Below, one piece after another: positions 56,901 to 64,000 of a stretch of DNA of 64,000 bases. Below the pieces are notes generated by a model, which saw only the letters and a program-made list of their open reading frames with translations, did not search any database and was not told where the DNA came from. The stretch covers positions 744,001 to 808,000 of the forward strand of contig JAZGUH010000056.1 in NCBI GenBank assembly GCA_037893225.1, given 5' to 3'. This DNA comes from Hippasteria phrygiana. Lineage: Eukaryota; Echinodermata; Asteroidea; Valvatida; Goniasteridae. The position numbers and the translations under genes are program-made. Each line of letters opens with the position of its first letter. Position 1 is the first letter of the stretch.

Positions 56901-59029
56901 ATTTTTACAAGGGGCATCACGGCAACTAAGCATTAGGGCATCGACGGCACTGGCCGCCGTGGCCGTCGTGAATTTCGAACCTCGTGTGACTGATTTTATT
57001 CTTCAAATGTTGCTGTATAAGCCGCCCGGAGTAAAAGCCGCAAGGACATTTTTCAGCGTGAGAATCAACGTATAAGCCGCGGCCTATATTCCGAAAATTA
57101 CGGTACTACCTTTAAGTTGTGGCACTGCTGAAAAAGATTTAACATTAGCAGTGGCTTAGAGATCCACAAGAAATGGCTCCCAGAGAAAACTATAAATTAC
57201 GCTGATATCCCAGCAGTTGCTACATCAGGGACAAATAAATTTGTATAATTTTACAAACCAAAAAAATACCGTTTGTGGAAAGTTATCTTTGTGCATCTCA
57301 AATACTGATTGTGAATTTTAATTGGCATTATCATTCAGTGGCCTTGAATTGGAATTTCTATTTTTGGTTTAACTGTTTTGGAAACTATCATCTATTCTGT
57401 AAACCAATTTTGTTTGAAAATTTAAGAAGTTGCCATTTAAGTTTAGAGCATCCAAATAATAAATACAACAATTTGGGGCATTTATCTCTTGCAGAGAGTT
57501 TCACCTCAAATGTCTGGTTGAAATGTAAAGAAAATAATGGGACTGATTGCCACACTTTGAAGAAAACTTCTTTAAAATCCTCACATTTCTTCACCGTTTT
57601 CACGAACTGACACTCACGCGCACCTGGGTGTCAGTTCGTGAAACCGCGTACTGAGTAAATTTCGGTTTCACGAACTGACACCCAGGTGTGCGCGCGCACA
57701 TCGGGCACTGACTCGCTAGAGAAGAATTTTTGTTTTCACGAATTGACACTCAAGCATGTAGTGGAAATACCATTCCAAGAAAAACGCTTTAAAAGCTTTG
57801 ACATGAATTTACTCCATCTGTATACTTGTGGGGTTACAGAAACATTGAACTGAAAACCTCTAAACTCGTGAAATTAAGAATGGTTTCAGTTCGTGAAAAT
57901 GAAAATGTGGTTAGCGTGCGCTCCCTACTTGGGTGTCAGTTCGTGAAAACGAAAATTACTCGGTTCTGTAAAATACGCGCGCGTGCGGGCACTCACGCGC
58001 TAGAGAGTGTCAGTTCGTGGTGTTGGTGACGATTTGTATAAAAATCTCATAATTTTCCAGTAAACTAAAGCTTGAAATCCAAGCTGACAATTTATGTCCA
58101 TTTTAGGTCAGCAGCGTCATGGAAGACCTCCAAACGCAACTGGCTTCCCTCCTAGAGGACGACAGCCGCTCAACACGCCTCATCACCTGTCGTGTCTTCC
58201 AGAAGATTCTGGCCCTGTGCGGCTCGACCTTTGACCCCGACCGCCTGCACACCATGTACATGGAGCTGTTGAAGCGCATGGATGACAGCAGTGATGAGAT
58301 ACGCCTTGTCGTGGCCAAGACGTTTGAGACTTTCTTCAAGTGTTTCCCTGTTGACTATGATCGGGTTCTGTATAAAGCCCATCTGGAGACGCTGTATAGA
58401 GGGCTTCTGGTACACATGGATGACCCAGACCCAAGTATACAGCAGGCTGTACTAGGTAGGAAGCTTCATATATTTCCTGTTTCACACATTGATAGTGATG
58501 AGTTCGACTTATCCGGAGTTACCGGTCCAAAATTTCGAGTTAGTGTGGGCATGTTTATACATGATTTGCTAATCTTTTCACAGGAATAAATTCTTACTTC
58601 GAGTTAACCGGGTTTTCGAGTTAACCGGTTTTGACTTATCGAGATTTCACTGTAATAATATGCACACACTAGCATTATCATCTTACATATAAACTTCATT
58701 AACTTTTGTTTGTACACCTCAAACGCTCTTTCCATTGCGTATCGGCTGAGAACAGCTGGGTCCGAAGCATTGTGTTTAAGTAAGTACCAGTTGTGCTTAA
58801 ACAAAGGTTTAAACACAGCCACATGACTGGCTCTCGACCACTAGGGATAGTAGACCTGTATCAAGTAGTTATAATTAATCGTTTTGATTTCACCGCAGAT
58901 ATACTGAAGCAGGCGGCGCCTCTGCACCCTAACCTACTTTGTGAGGAGGTGGAGCTGGTACGACACAAACACCGCAGTTTGTTATTCTGTGATGAGCTTC
59001 TCCAACACACAAAGACCCTCACGGAATAA
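43481..59029 (+). CDS. DNAAF5: Dynein axonemal assembly factor 5 (HEAT-repeat protein), 9 exons, complete
   Basis: Nine exons join in phase to 834 codons plus TAA; human DNAAF5 (HEATR2) has 855 residues. Start ATG at 43481 has a good context (ACAAAATGG) and an in-frame TAA at 43442. Almost the whole protein is HEAT-type helical repeats: [51 protein letters not shown] and [16 protein letters not shown] in exon 1; [15 protein letters not shown] and [19 protein letters not shown] in exon 3; [20 protein letters not shown] in exon 7; [17 protein letters not shown] and [14 protein letters not shown] in exon 8; VRHKHRS and CDELLQH in exon 9. These match human landmarks in order. Family role: cytoplasmic scaffold for preassembly of outer and inner dynein arms; loss in humans causes primary ciliary dyskinesia. 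No signal peptide or membrane segment. Introns carry many repeats. The gene is divergent from EME. Confidence 0.96.
45079..45384. repeat. Diverged relative of the TTAA MITE family (DNAAF5 intron 1)
   Basis: AAACCCTTTGCCTCGGGCTG start, GGGGCTGTGCAGCCAAGCC inside, CATATTCAAGAGG end; similar in plan to 49202-49362. Confidence 0.45.
45561..45669 (+). CDS. DNAAF5: DNAAF5 exon 2
   Basis: 109 nt; acceptor AAACAG, donor GTATGT, phase 1. Encodes AFKLWDDVG and ENEEELKDQ. Confidence 0.9.
47179..47411 (+). CDS. DNAAF5: DNAAF5 exon 3
   Basis: 233 nt; acceptor TCTGCAG, donor GTATGG. Encodes [20 protein letters not shown] and [15 protein letters not shown], strongly conserved. Confidence 0.96.
47455..47846. 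mobile_element. hAT-like MITE, copy 2 (DNAAF5 intron 3)
   Basis: CAGGGGTCATATTTCAG start and TTTCGATCCCTG end; shares CTACTAGACAGCTGGGCTAG and GACCACCGGACTAGTTCGG with 5972-6398. It begins only 44 bp after exon 3. Confidence 0.6.
47926..47949 (+). repeat. (ATT)n microsatellite
   Basis: About eight ATT units. Confidence 0.8.
49202..49362. mobile_element. TTAA-flanked MITE relative
   Basis: TTAACCCATTCTCTCTGG left end, TTCAGTGGGTTAA right end; interior AACAATGGATTGAAGATGC matches the AACCCCTTG family. Confidence 0.6.
49907..50116 (+). CDS. DNAAF5: DNAAF5 exon 4
   Basis: 210 nt, phase 0; acceptor TAACAG, donor GTCAGT. Encodes [18 protein letters not shown], near-identical in plan to human SAELVGTFVSPEVFLKLI. 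Confidence 0.96.
50205..50930. repeat. Dispersed repeat split by a nested insertion (50291-50796)
   Basis: Outer parts match 27088-27290 (TCTGAAAATTGGGATAATTT; GGTAGGGCTGGCAACCTA). The inner segment starts ATTCATAAATACCTAAGAG, has CCTATTGGTCGAGAGCC and is related to 35440-36013. Confidence 0.6.
50925..51147 (+). mobile_element. TTAA-flanked MITE, copy h (DNAAF5 intron 4)
   Basis: TTAAACCCCTTGCGTATGG left end, GTTCAAGGGGTTAA right end; same plan as copy a. Confidence 0.7.
51213..51470 (-). mobile_element. MITE with TGGGTCATTC ends, short copy
   Basis: TGGGTCATTCTATAAATTAG left end, ATTTATAGAATGACCCA right end. Interior TGTGTAAAGCAAAGTACCTG is shared (inverted) with 60133-60627. Lies 44 bp before exon 5. 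Confidence 0.75.
51514..51657 (+). CDS. DNAAF5: DNAAF5 exon 5
   Basis: 144 nt, phase 0; acceptor ATCAG, donor GTACGA. A second in-frame CAG acceptor 12 nt later is possible. Encodes [12 protein letters not shown] and [20 protein letters not shown]. Confidence 0.88.
52000..52560 (+). repeat. ~155-bp tandem repeat with AGGTCA-rich units (DNAAF5 intron 5)
   Basis: Four units begin near 52004, 52155, 52314 and 52474 (steps 151, 159, 160 bp). Each has CATTTGAAAAGTTGAAGTCC-type and TGTAAAATTGGTCTCATTTG-type sequence. Units 1 and 3 contain AGGTCAAAGGTCA, a perfect nuclear-receptor DR1; unit 4 has one change. Confidence 0.85.
52830..52998 (+). CDS. DNAAF5: DNAAF5 exon 6
   Basis: 169 nt; acceptor AAATAG, donor GTGAGT, phase 1 at its end. 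Encodes [13 protein letters not shown] and [15 protein letters not shown]. Confidence 0.92.
53225..53540 (+). repeat. SINE pair: CCTCCACCACGGCTG block followed by a tRNA-Thr-like SINE
   Basis: A block like 15452-15605 (53225-53340) abuts the tRNA-Thr-like SINE. The cloverleaf-like part is 53465-53537 (73 nt), with GGCAAGA acceptor, intact D-arm and CCGG anticodon stem. Confidence 0.75.
54049..54347 (+). CDS. DNAAF5: DNAAF5 exon 7
   Basis: 299 nt; acceptor AATCAG, donor GTAAGT. Encodes [20 protein letters not shown] and [20 protein letters not shown]. Confidence 0.97.
54596..54742 (-). repeat. Dispersed repeat interrupted by the TA-flanked element
   Basis: Inverse copy of the family at 6474-6700; resumes at 57104 after the insertion, which shows the insertion site. 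Confidence 0.65.
54743..57103. mobile_element. 2.36-kb TA-flanked transposon (ends CCGTAATTTTCGG)
   Basis: Left end CCGTAATTTTCGGAATATAG and right end CTATATTCCGAAAATTACGG are perfect inverted repeats of about 26 bp, followed by TATAAGCCGC words on both sides. TA lies at each border (54741-54742 and 57104-57105), while the related repeat at 6474 shows the uninterrupted site with one TA. No transposase frame was recognised, so it is non-autonomous. Contains a nested element (55504-56984). Confidence 0.85.
55504..56984. mobile_element. Nested hAT-like element (CAGGGTTCGAAATT ends)
   Basis: Left end CAGGGTTCGAAATTCG, right end CGTGAATTTCGAACCTCG (one to two changes). Left interior repeats GGCACCAAGGCCA-type words. 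No transposase seen. Confidence 0.55.
57597..58021. repeat. Cluster of direct and inverted CACGAACTGACAC motifs
   Basis: TTCACGAACTGACAC or its inverse GTGTCAGTTCGTGAA occurs about six times (near 57597, 57628, 57663, 57735, 57932, 58005), several as back-to-back inverted pairs with GCGCGC-rich spacers. Ends about 85 bp before exon 8. Confidence 0.75.
58107..58455 (+). CDS. DNAAF5: DNAAF5 exon 8
   Basis: 349 nt; acceptor TTTTAG, donor GTAGGA, phase 1 at its end. Encodes [32 protein letters not shown] and [17 protein letters not shown]. Confidence 0.97.
58725..58860 (+). repeat. Fragment of the 35440-36013 repeat family (DNAAF5 intron 8)
   Basis: GTTTAAACACAGCCACATGA and GGCTCTCGACCACTAGGGAT match GTTTAAACACACCCAAGTGA and GGCTCTCGACCAATAGGGAT. 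Confidence 0.55.
58899..59029 (+). CDS. DNAAF5: DNAAF5 exon 9 and stop
   Basis: 131 nt; acceptor ACCGCAG; TAA at 59027-59029. Encodes [20 protein letters not shown], aligned with the human C terminus. Confidence 0.96.
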
Positions 59030-59030
59030 A
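59025..59030 (+). terminator. AATAAA overlapping the DNAAF5 stop codon
   Basis: The stop TAA lies inside AATAAA. Whether it is used is unknown; use would leave almost no 3' UTR. Other signals lie far downstream (for example AATAAA near 62261). Confidence 0.3.
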
Positions 59031-59331
59031 AGGAATTGAAAACTAAAATCCTCCGAAAGGATGTTGGACGTTTTCCTTTTTGTCAGGCATTGGTGTAACC
59101 AGGGTCAAGGGGTGCGCCAGTTTTTCCTTGGGAGTCCCATGGAGAGGAAATGTAATTGTCAAATTTTTTACTGCGCAATTTCAACCTTAAGTGGAAGGAA
59201 CTCCCGGACTGTTTTTGTTTTAACTACCCTGTGGTCATTATGCCTTTCCATACAGATTTGATATGATTGGAAAAGATGCTGTCGCTTATTGCAAGATCCA
59301 TTGGCATTCCCATCAAATACAAATACACGTA

Positions 59332-59699
59332 CAGTGGTGTGCAAAATTTTTCAAACACTTGACATATATGAAGAAATTGAAATTGAATGCCTTACAATGC
59401 CTGGTTTACATTTTTCACCTGTATTAAATAGAAAAGGTAATTGTTGTGAGCATACATGTAGCTCACATTAGTATCTGCCAGTCCTACCACCCTTGGGCAG
59501 CAATCACTGCGGCACATCTTTCGGGCATAGTGTCTATATATTTCCTGAGAGTTTCTACACTAATGCTGTTCCAAGTCTTCTGAAGTTCATTCCAGAGGGT
59601 TTCATTTGAATGTACATTGCTATATTGATTGCCATTTCATCACAAACAACTTAAGTACCTAAAATATGCCAAGTGTTCGAATAATTTTGCACACCACTG
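59332..59699 (-). mobile_element. Tc1/mariner remnant with transposase C-terminus
   Basis: CAGTGGTGTGCAAAATTTTT left end, ATTTTGCACACCACTG right end, TA at both borders. The minus strand (about 59630-59490) encodes LWNELQKTWNSISVETLRKY then MPERCAAVIAAQGG, the Tc1-type transposase C-terminal pattern. The catalytic core is deleted. Confidence 0.85.
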
Positions 59700-59702
59700 T
59701 AA

Positions 59703-60132
59703 TTATACACGGTTTTGCAGATAGACAAGATTTCACACAAAAATTTGCACAGAAAATGTGCTAATTTCAGGTCTATATCATATGTAACCTGGCTTTCCTT
59801 GCGCTATAATCAGGCTCTGAACAAGAACTTTACTGGCATCCCTAAGTTTTTGGGAAATTGTTAGTTTCACTTCTGATGACTATTTAAGGACTTTATTGTT
59901 TTGAATATTAAGAAGAAATTTATAAATTTGTATTTGAATATGCGATTCCGAAAATTTGTGAAAAATCTCCGAAAATGTCTGTTGCAGCCTTCCAAGTGAA
60001 GAATATTCAGCTTTATTTGGGACAGGAAATGATTCTTACGATTTATGAAGGTTTAAAGTTACATCCTTTGAGTAAAGTTTGATATTTATGTTATGTCAAG
60101 GCAAGCCTATGATTGAGCCTATTTAAAGTACA
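59703..60132. other. Unannotated intergenic stretch
   Basis: Nothing recognised; AT-rich, no sizeable open frame. Confidence 0.4.
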
Positions 60133-60627
60133 TGGGTCATTCAATAAATTTGGGGTCCAAAAGTGCGACTTTTGTTGGTGTCCTTGTTACACATGACCTG
60201 TGTAATTTCCCGTCAATTATCATTAAAATTTACTTCACTCTATTTTGTACTTGTTTGGCAGGTACTTTGCTTTACACAATCATTCTTGGAGATATAAAAT
60301 GCAATGCAATAAAGAATGTGTCCTGAATTGCAAAATCTTCTCTATGTAATAGAGGGATTTCACATCAGCCCCTTCTGCGCACTTCCGGGTTGAAAGCGAG
60401 AGTGTCAGTGGCAAACAAAACAACGCTTTTCAGCACATTCATTCATGCATGAATTAATCAGGCCATATAAGGCAGCGCAGGCGCACGATCAGCATAAAGT
60501 TGTTTACTGTGACATTGAGATCCTCGTTTTCAAACGTGGAAGTGCGCAGATCGGCGCTAAACTCGTCGTTGTGGGGGGGACACCAAAAATGTCACACTTT
60601 TGGACCCCACATTTATAGAATGACCCA
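60133..60627 (+). mobile_element. MITE with TGGGTCATTC ends, long copy
   Basis: 495 bp; TGGGTCATTCAATAAATTTG left end, ATTTATAGAATGACCCA right end. The left half matches 51213-51470 inverted; an extra ~240 bp (60340-60580) is absent from that copy. Confidence 0.75.
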
Positions 60628-61045
60628 CGTGTACAATACATCATTTCATGAAGCATTGATGAATTTTATGATGGGGTGAGGAATTGTTGAAAGGGTCTCT
60701 GGAATCACTGTTCAGTTCACTGTTCAAATTAAAAAGTAATTAAAGTTATACACGTACTGTCCATGTTTTTTTCGAGTTTCACCCGAAAAAATAGTGGGGT
60801 TTTATTGCCATTTTCTAGTGTAATTATGTCTAAAATAATTATTTCACAAATGTTGAATTATTTGCGGCCTGGTAATAATTCGGCCGTAATTTTTTTGTAT
60901 GCAACAATGCTCAAAAGCAGCCAAGAAAGAGGGTTGCAGATACCCTAAATGAAAAAAAAAAATTCTTAACATAAAATATGTTAGAAGAAAATGTCCAGAA
61001 GAATAGAAAAATTAATTTCTGAAAAGCAAAAATGTACATCTTTAA

Positions 61046-61107
61046 CTCTAACAGTCCTGAATCCTCCAATTTTAATATGATTTTCCACATACTCTAGGGA
61101 GTTAGGG
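61046..61107 (+). repeat. 62-bp miniature element, copy 3
   Basis: CTCTAACAGTCCTGAATCC start, TAGGGAGTTAGGG end. Confidence 0.75.
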
Positions 61108-61251
61108 TCAAACACAGTTAAAATTGCTATGTCCCTGCTCTTTCAGTGTAATGGATTTCCCACTTGTAACAAATTATGGACGAAAACTATTTTGGAAAAA
61201 AAAACACTAAACTGTACACTCTGTTTTGGTCTTCCTAAAATATGTTTTGTC

Positions 61252-61770
61252 AAACAAACGACAAGGGAAACTGACTAGGTAAATTGAGTCATCCCCACAA
61301 TGTCGCTTCCAGGTTGTATGGTAAAATTGGGCATGATCCCTGGCTACATGTATACGGCATTCTGGGTTGATGACTTCCGACTAGTGCCCCCGAACAAAGA
61401 AAGCTGACAGTTTGAGAGACCGCCAACATAGGGTAAGATAGCTCAGTTGGTAGAGTGCCAGTACGGTATTCCGGAGGTCGCAGGTTCGTCTCTGTTCACT
61501 TTGAAAATGTAAAATATGATTTATGTGTTATGATATAAGTTTTGAGGCTTTGCATGGTGGAATATCGATATCGTTTCGGTTTGCGGTAACACCATGTGTT
61601 TATCTCAACTAACGAGAGGTATGGGTTCTGAAAAGAACCTTATCGCACAACTCGTATCTCAACCTTATGTGTTATGCACAAGTTAAACAAGTAAACTTTA
61701 AAGTCTGTTCCCTCTGAAAATGTATTTAACTTTACCTAGTCAGTTTCCTTTGTGGATTTTTTGACAAATT
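61252..61770 (+). mobile_element. tRNA-Thr-like repeat bounded by GTCAAA inverted ends
   Basis: GTCAAACAAACGACAAGGGA (61252) is matched inverted near 61770 (CCTTTGTGGATTTTTTGAC). Inside are the shared SINE body, a truncated tRNA-like part (61432-61490) and a tail with TTCACTTTGAAAATG. A second tail copy follows at 61795. Confidence 0.6.
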
Positions 61771-61799
61771 CAAATCCTGCTCCTACCAGTTTTCTTTGT

Positions 61800-63420
61800 T
61801 CACTTTGAAAATGTAAAATATGTTTGATGTGTATAAAAACGTTGAAACTTTAAAAGTGACAGATCATTCTCATGTCTTAAGATAGGTATTGATTTTTAAA
61901 TATAATTTTTTAAAATGAAATTGTACGACATACTAGGATGGCCTCTAAATTCATCATAAAGAATTTGAAAATTTCTGCAATTTTTGCCAAATGTTAGACA
62001 TCTCATTGAGCTTCACTTCTACAGTACAATCTCTGTACTTTTTTCAATACTGATGAGATATATCAAATTGGAAATATTACAGGATACAAACCATGCTGTC
62101 TGATTCTGCTGATGACCATGCATTTTGTCATGTTATGCACAGAGATACTGAAAGCACCTCTGCATGGCATTATATAACAAAGGCATCCAGTGCCAGATTA
62201 CTGTTCTCTCCTGTTTCTAAGGACATTGGAACCTTCAATCTTTTTGTTCCTGTACTAAAATAAAGTGTGTCACCAATTTTTTTTTTCAATTTGTATGTGT
62301 ACTTTCTTTTGATACTTGCATGTACGCTCTAATTAACAAATGGGAATAAATACATGTATGATTATGAACATGTACATTGTGACTGAACACCTTTGCTTTT
62401 GAAATTATCTTGGCTTCAGTGTTATGTAGAACATTAATTGCAGATTACATTAATTGCAGATTCAGGAACAATTAGTTGAGTTGGAAGGGAAAATTTGTTC
62501 AGAGGACAAGTTTTTTTTTGTTATTGTTTGTTTGTTTGTTTTTGGTGGGGGGGGGGGCTAAAAATGATTTCAGATTGTAATCAATTTTTTTTGGGTACCC
62601 AGATTTGAAAAATAAATTAATGGAAACTTTCAGAAGCTGCAGACACTTAAAAATGCTGCTGATTGTGAAAAGACAATGCTTGGGCCTTTGTGTAGCAACT
62701 GTATGGACAAGTGAGCTTTCCCCCTGAACCATGCAAATTATTAACAATACAGGATTTTTGCTCTTGTGATCCCTGCCCATTTTGTGATCATTACTCACTT
62801 CTAACTCAGTTCTAACAATTCTTCTTTTACCCAGCTTTAAGTGTAATTTGATTGATCTTTAATTATACCTTTTAGTTTGTATTGGTTGAGTTTGTATATG
62901 CCGGCAATCGTGGACCTAGGACAAAAGAATTTGGGCGTAGACAAAGGGGTCCACGTTTGACCGAACGTCAAAAATCGTGTACAAAACCAATGGGAGGTCT
63001 TCCGAAAAAGTTAGAGTATAAACAAAAGAGGAACAATGGGAGGTCCACGATTGCACCCGTTTACATGACTGTGTGGGTTGGGTTGAGTTGAGTTGAGTTG
63101 TTGGGTGGGGGTTTTGTTTTATTTTGGGGTTTTTTTCCTTGGGTTTTGTTTTCTGTTTTGTGGGTAAATTTTTTTTTTTTTTTTGGGGGGGGGGCTTTTC
63201 TGAGTTCAGAAAAGGGATGTTTATAGTTCACCAAGGATGAAATAATAGATATACATGTATACTGCTAAAGCTGCCTGCCAACAGGATCCCAGCAGAATCT
63301 TCAACAAAAATGCTGAGCTTTTTTTGTATTTACCAAGAATCATCTAAACTATAGAGGGCGGCATATACAATTAAAATAGCTAGCTGACGTATGACATCTC
63401 ATACACTTCCACCGTCGAGA
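61800..63420. other. Unannotated intergenic stretch
   Basis: No exon supported. A 69-codon basic open frame (62882-63091) has no recognisable family. AATAAA near 62261 and a G/T-rich run (63075-63195) were the only marked features. Confidence 0.4.
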
Positions 63421-63435
63421 CCAATTTATGTATGA

Positions 63436-63462
63436 GCATGGAGGAAGTTTCTTCCTCCATGG
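63436..63462. repeat. Short perfect palindrome
   Basis: CATGGAGGAAG and CTTCCTCCATG (11-bp arms) with a 3-nt loop. Confidence 0.75.
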
Positions 63463-63661
63463 TATGAGCGACCACCGTGCACGCGATGTTATTGTGAGAC
63501 AAGAACACCGTGACGTTTGTACTGCAACTTGTGCAATCAAGCACCGCACCGTACGTTTACATTTTAGGCTCTAATTATTACAAATGTATACTTGATCATG
63601 ACGTTGACGAACATCAACGTCGGTGTGTATAAACGTTAGTGTACGCCATGGGCGCAGGCAT

Positions 63662-63786
63662 GGCATTGTGTACCCCTAGAACTATGGCATGGGGTTCATA
63701 GTTCTAGGGGTAGGCATTGTGTAGCCCAGGTTGGACGGAGCATCCTCCATGGACGGAGGAGTCCAATCTGGGCTAAGCATTGTGTA
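63662..63786. repeat. Chain of hairpins separated by an 11-bp direct repeat
   Basis: GGCATTGTGTA occurs at 63662-63672, 63713-63723 and (as AGCATTGTGTA) 63776-63786. Between copies 1 and 2 is a perfect 14-bp stem (CCCCTAGAACTATG, 63673-63686 with 63697-63710). Between copies 2 and 3 is a 13-bp stem with one mismatch (GCCCAGGTTGGAC, 63724-63736 with 63761-63773) enclosing a TCCTCCATGGACGGAGGA hairpin. Confidence 0.85.
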
Positions 63787-64000
63787 TCCCCTAGTGATCT
63801 ACAATATGTATTGGGAGTCTCTGTAAGAACTGTAAAACAGTAACTGTTTTGTAATGTCTGAATACTGGAAAAACTTGTATCCCAGGTTCGACGATGTCTT
63901 TGTTGCACTACGACTAACGTCCAGGATATGAGATTTCGCAGTAATTGAAATCAAAACTTTAACAGATTTTTTTCACGTTTTACCTCGTTGTAGAAGCTAA

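Noticed and set aside
54720..57075. Small frames inside the TA-flanked element as a transposase
   Set aside because: Frames are short, contain no DDE/D or helix-turn-helix motif that I can recognise, and are broken by a nested element.
62882..63091. 69-codon basic open frame near the right edge
   Set aside because: No family match, no splice or UTR evidence, low-complexity G/T-rich DNA follows it.

Overview
The window is animal nuclear DNA. It has many short exons with GT-AG introns, long repeat-filled introns, tRNA-derived SINEs, many MITE-like elements and frequent TACATGTA-type words. The texture, and hAT-type repeat ends such as CAGGGTTCGAAATT, suggest a marine invertebrate deuterostome. 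Amphioxus is my best guess, but only as an impression; no marker in the window proves it.

Three protein-coding genes could be read exon by exon with consistent splice phases. (1) The 3' part of SPSB3 (+ strand, 5063-8453) encodes a SPRY/SOCS-box substrate adaptor; its N-terminal exons were not found. (2) A complete 14-exon EME1/EME2-type gene (- strand, 42100 down to 19164; 852 codons) encodes the non-catalytic partner of the MUS81 structure-specific endonuclease. Its first exon encodes a CUE-like ubiquitin-binding domain that human EME1 and EME2 lack. (3) A complete 9-exon DNAAF5/HEATR2 gene (+ strand, 43481-59029; 834 codons) encodes a HEAT-repeat factor for cytoplasmic preassembly of axonemal dynein arms.

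SPSB3 and EME are convergent, and as I recall the human 16p13.3 order, EME2 and SPSB3 are neighbours there in the same convergent arrangement. EME and DNAAF5 are head to head with 1.38 kb between start codons, which may be a shared promoter region.

Left edge: 1-1603 (- strand) is an open, AT-rich reading frame for a viral or Polinton-type family B DNA polymerase that runs off the window. Beside it lies a foldback-type element (about 1.9-4.0 kb) built from 16-bp minisatellite arrays in both orientations, with nested insertions.

The rest is intron and intergenic DNA dense in transposable elements. These include three copies of a ~205-bp MITE each with an 8-bp target duplication, TTAA-flanked MITE families, a 62-bp element in three copies, a 2.36-kb TA-flanked element with a nested hAT-like insert, a Tc1 remnant, a LINE 3' relic and tRNA-Thr-like SINEs. 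There are also a ~155-bp tandem repeat carrying nuclear-receptor DR1 motifs and several strong hairpins, including a chain of hairpins separated by an 11-bp direct repeat near the right edge. No rRNA, CRISPR array or convincing functional tRNA gene was seen.
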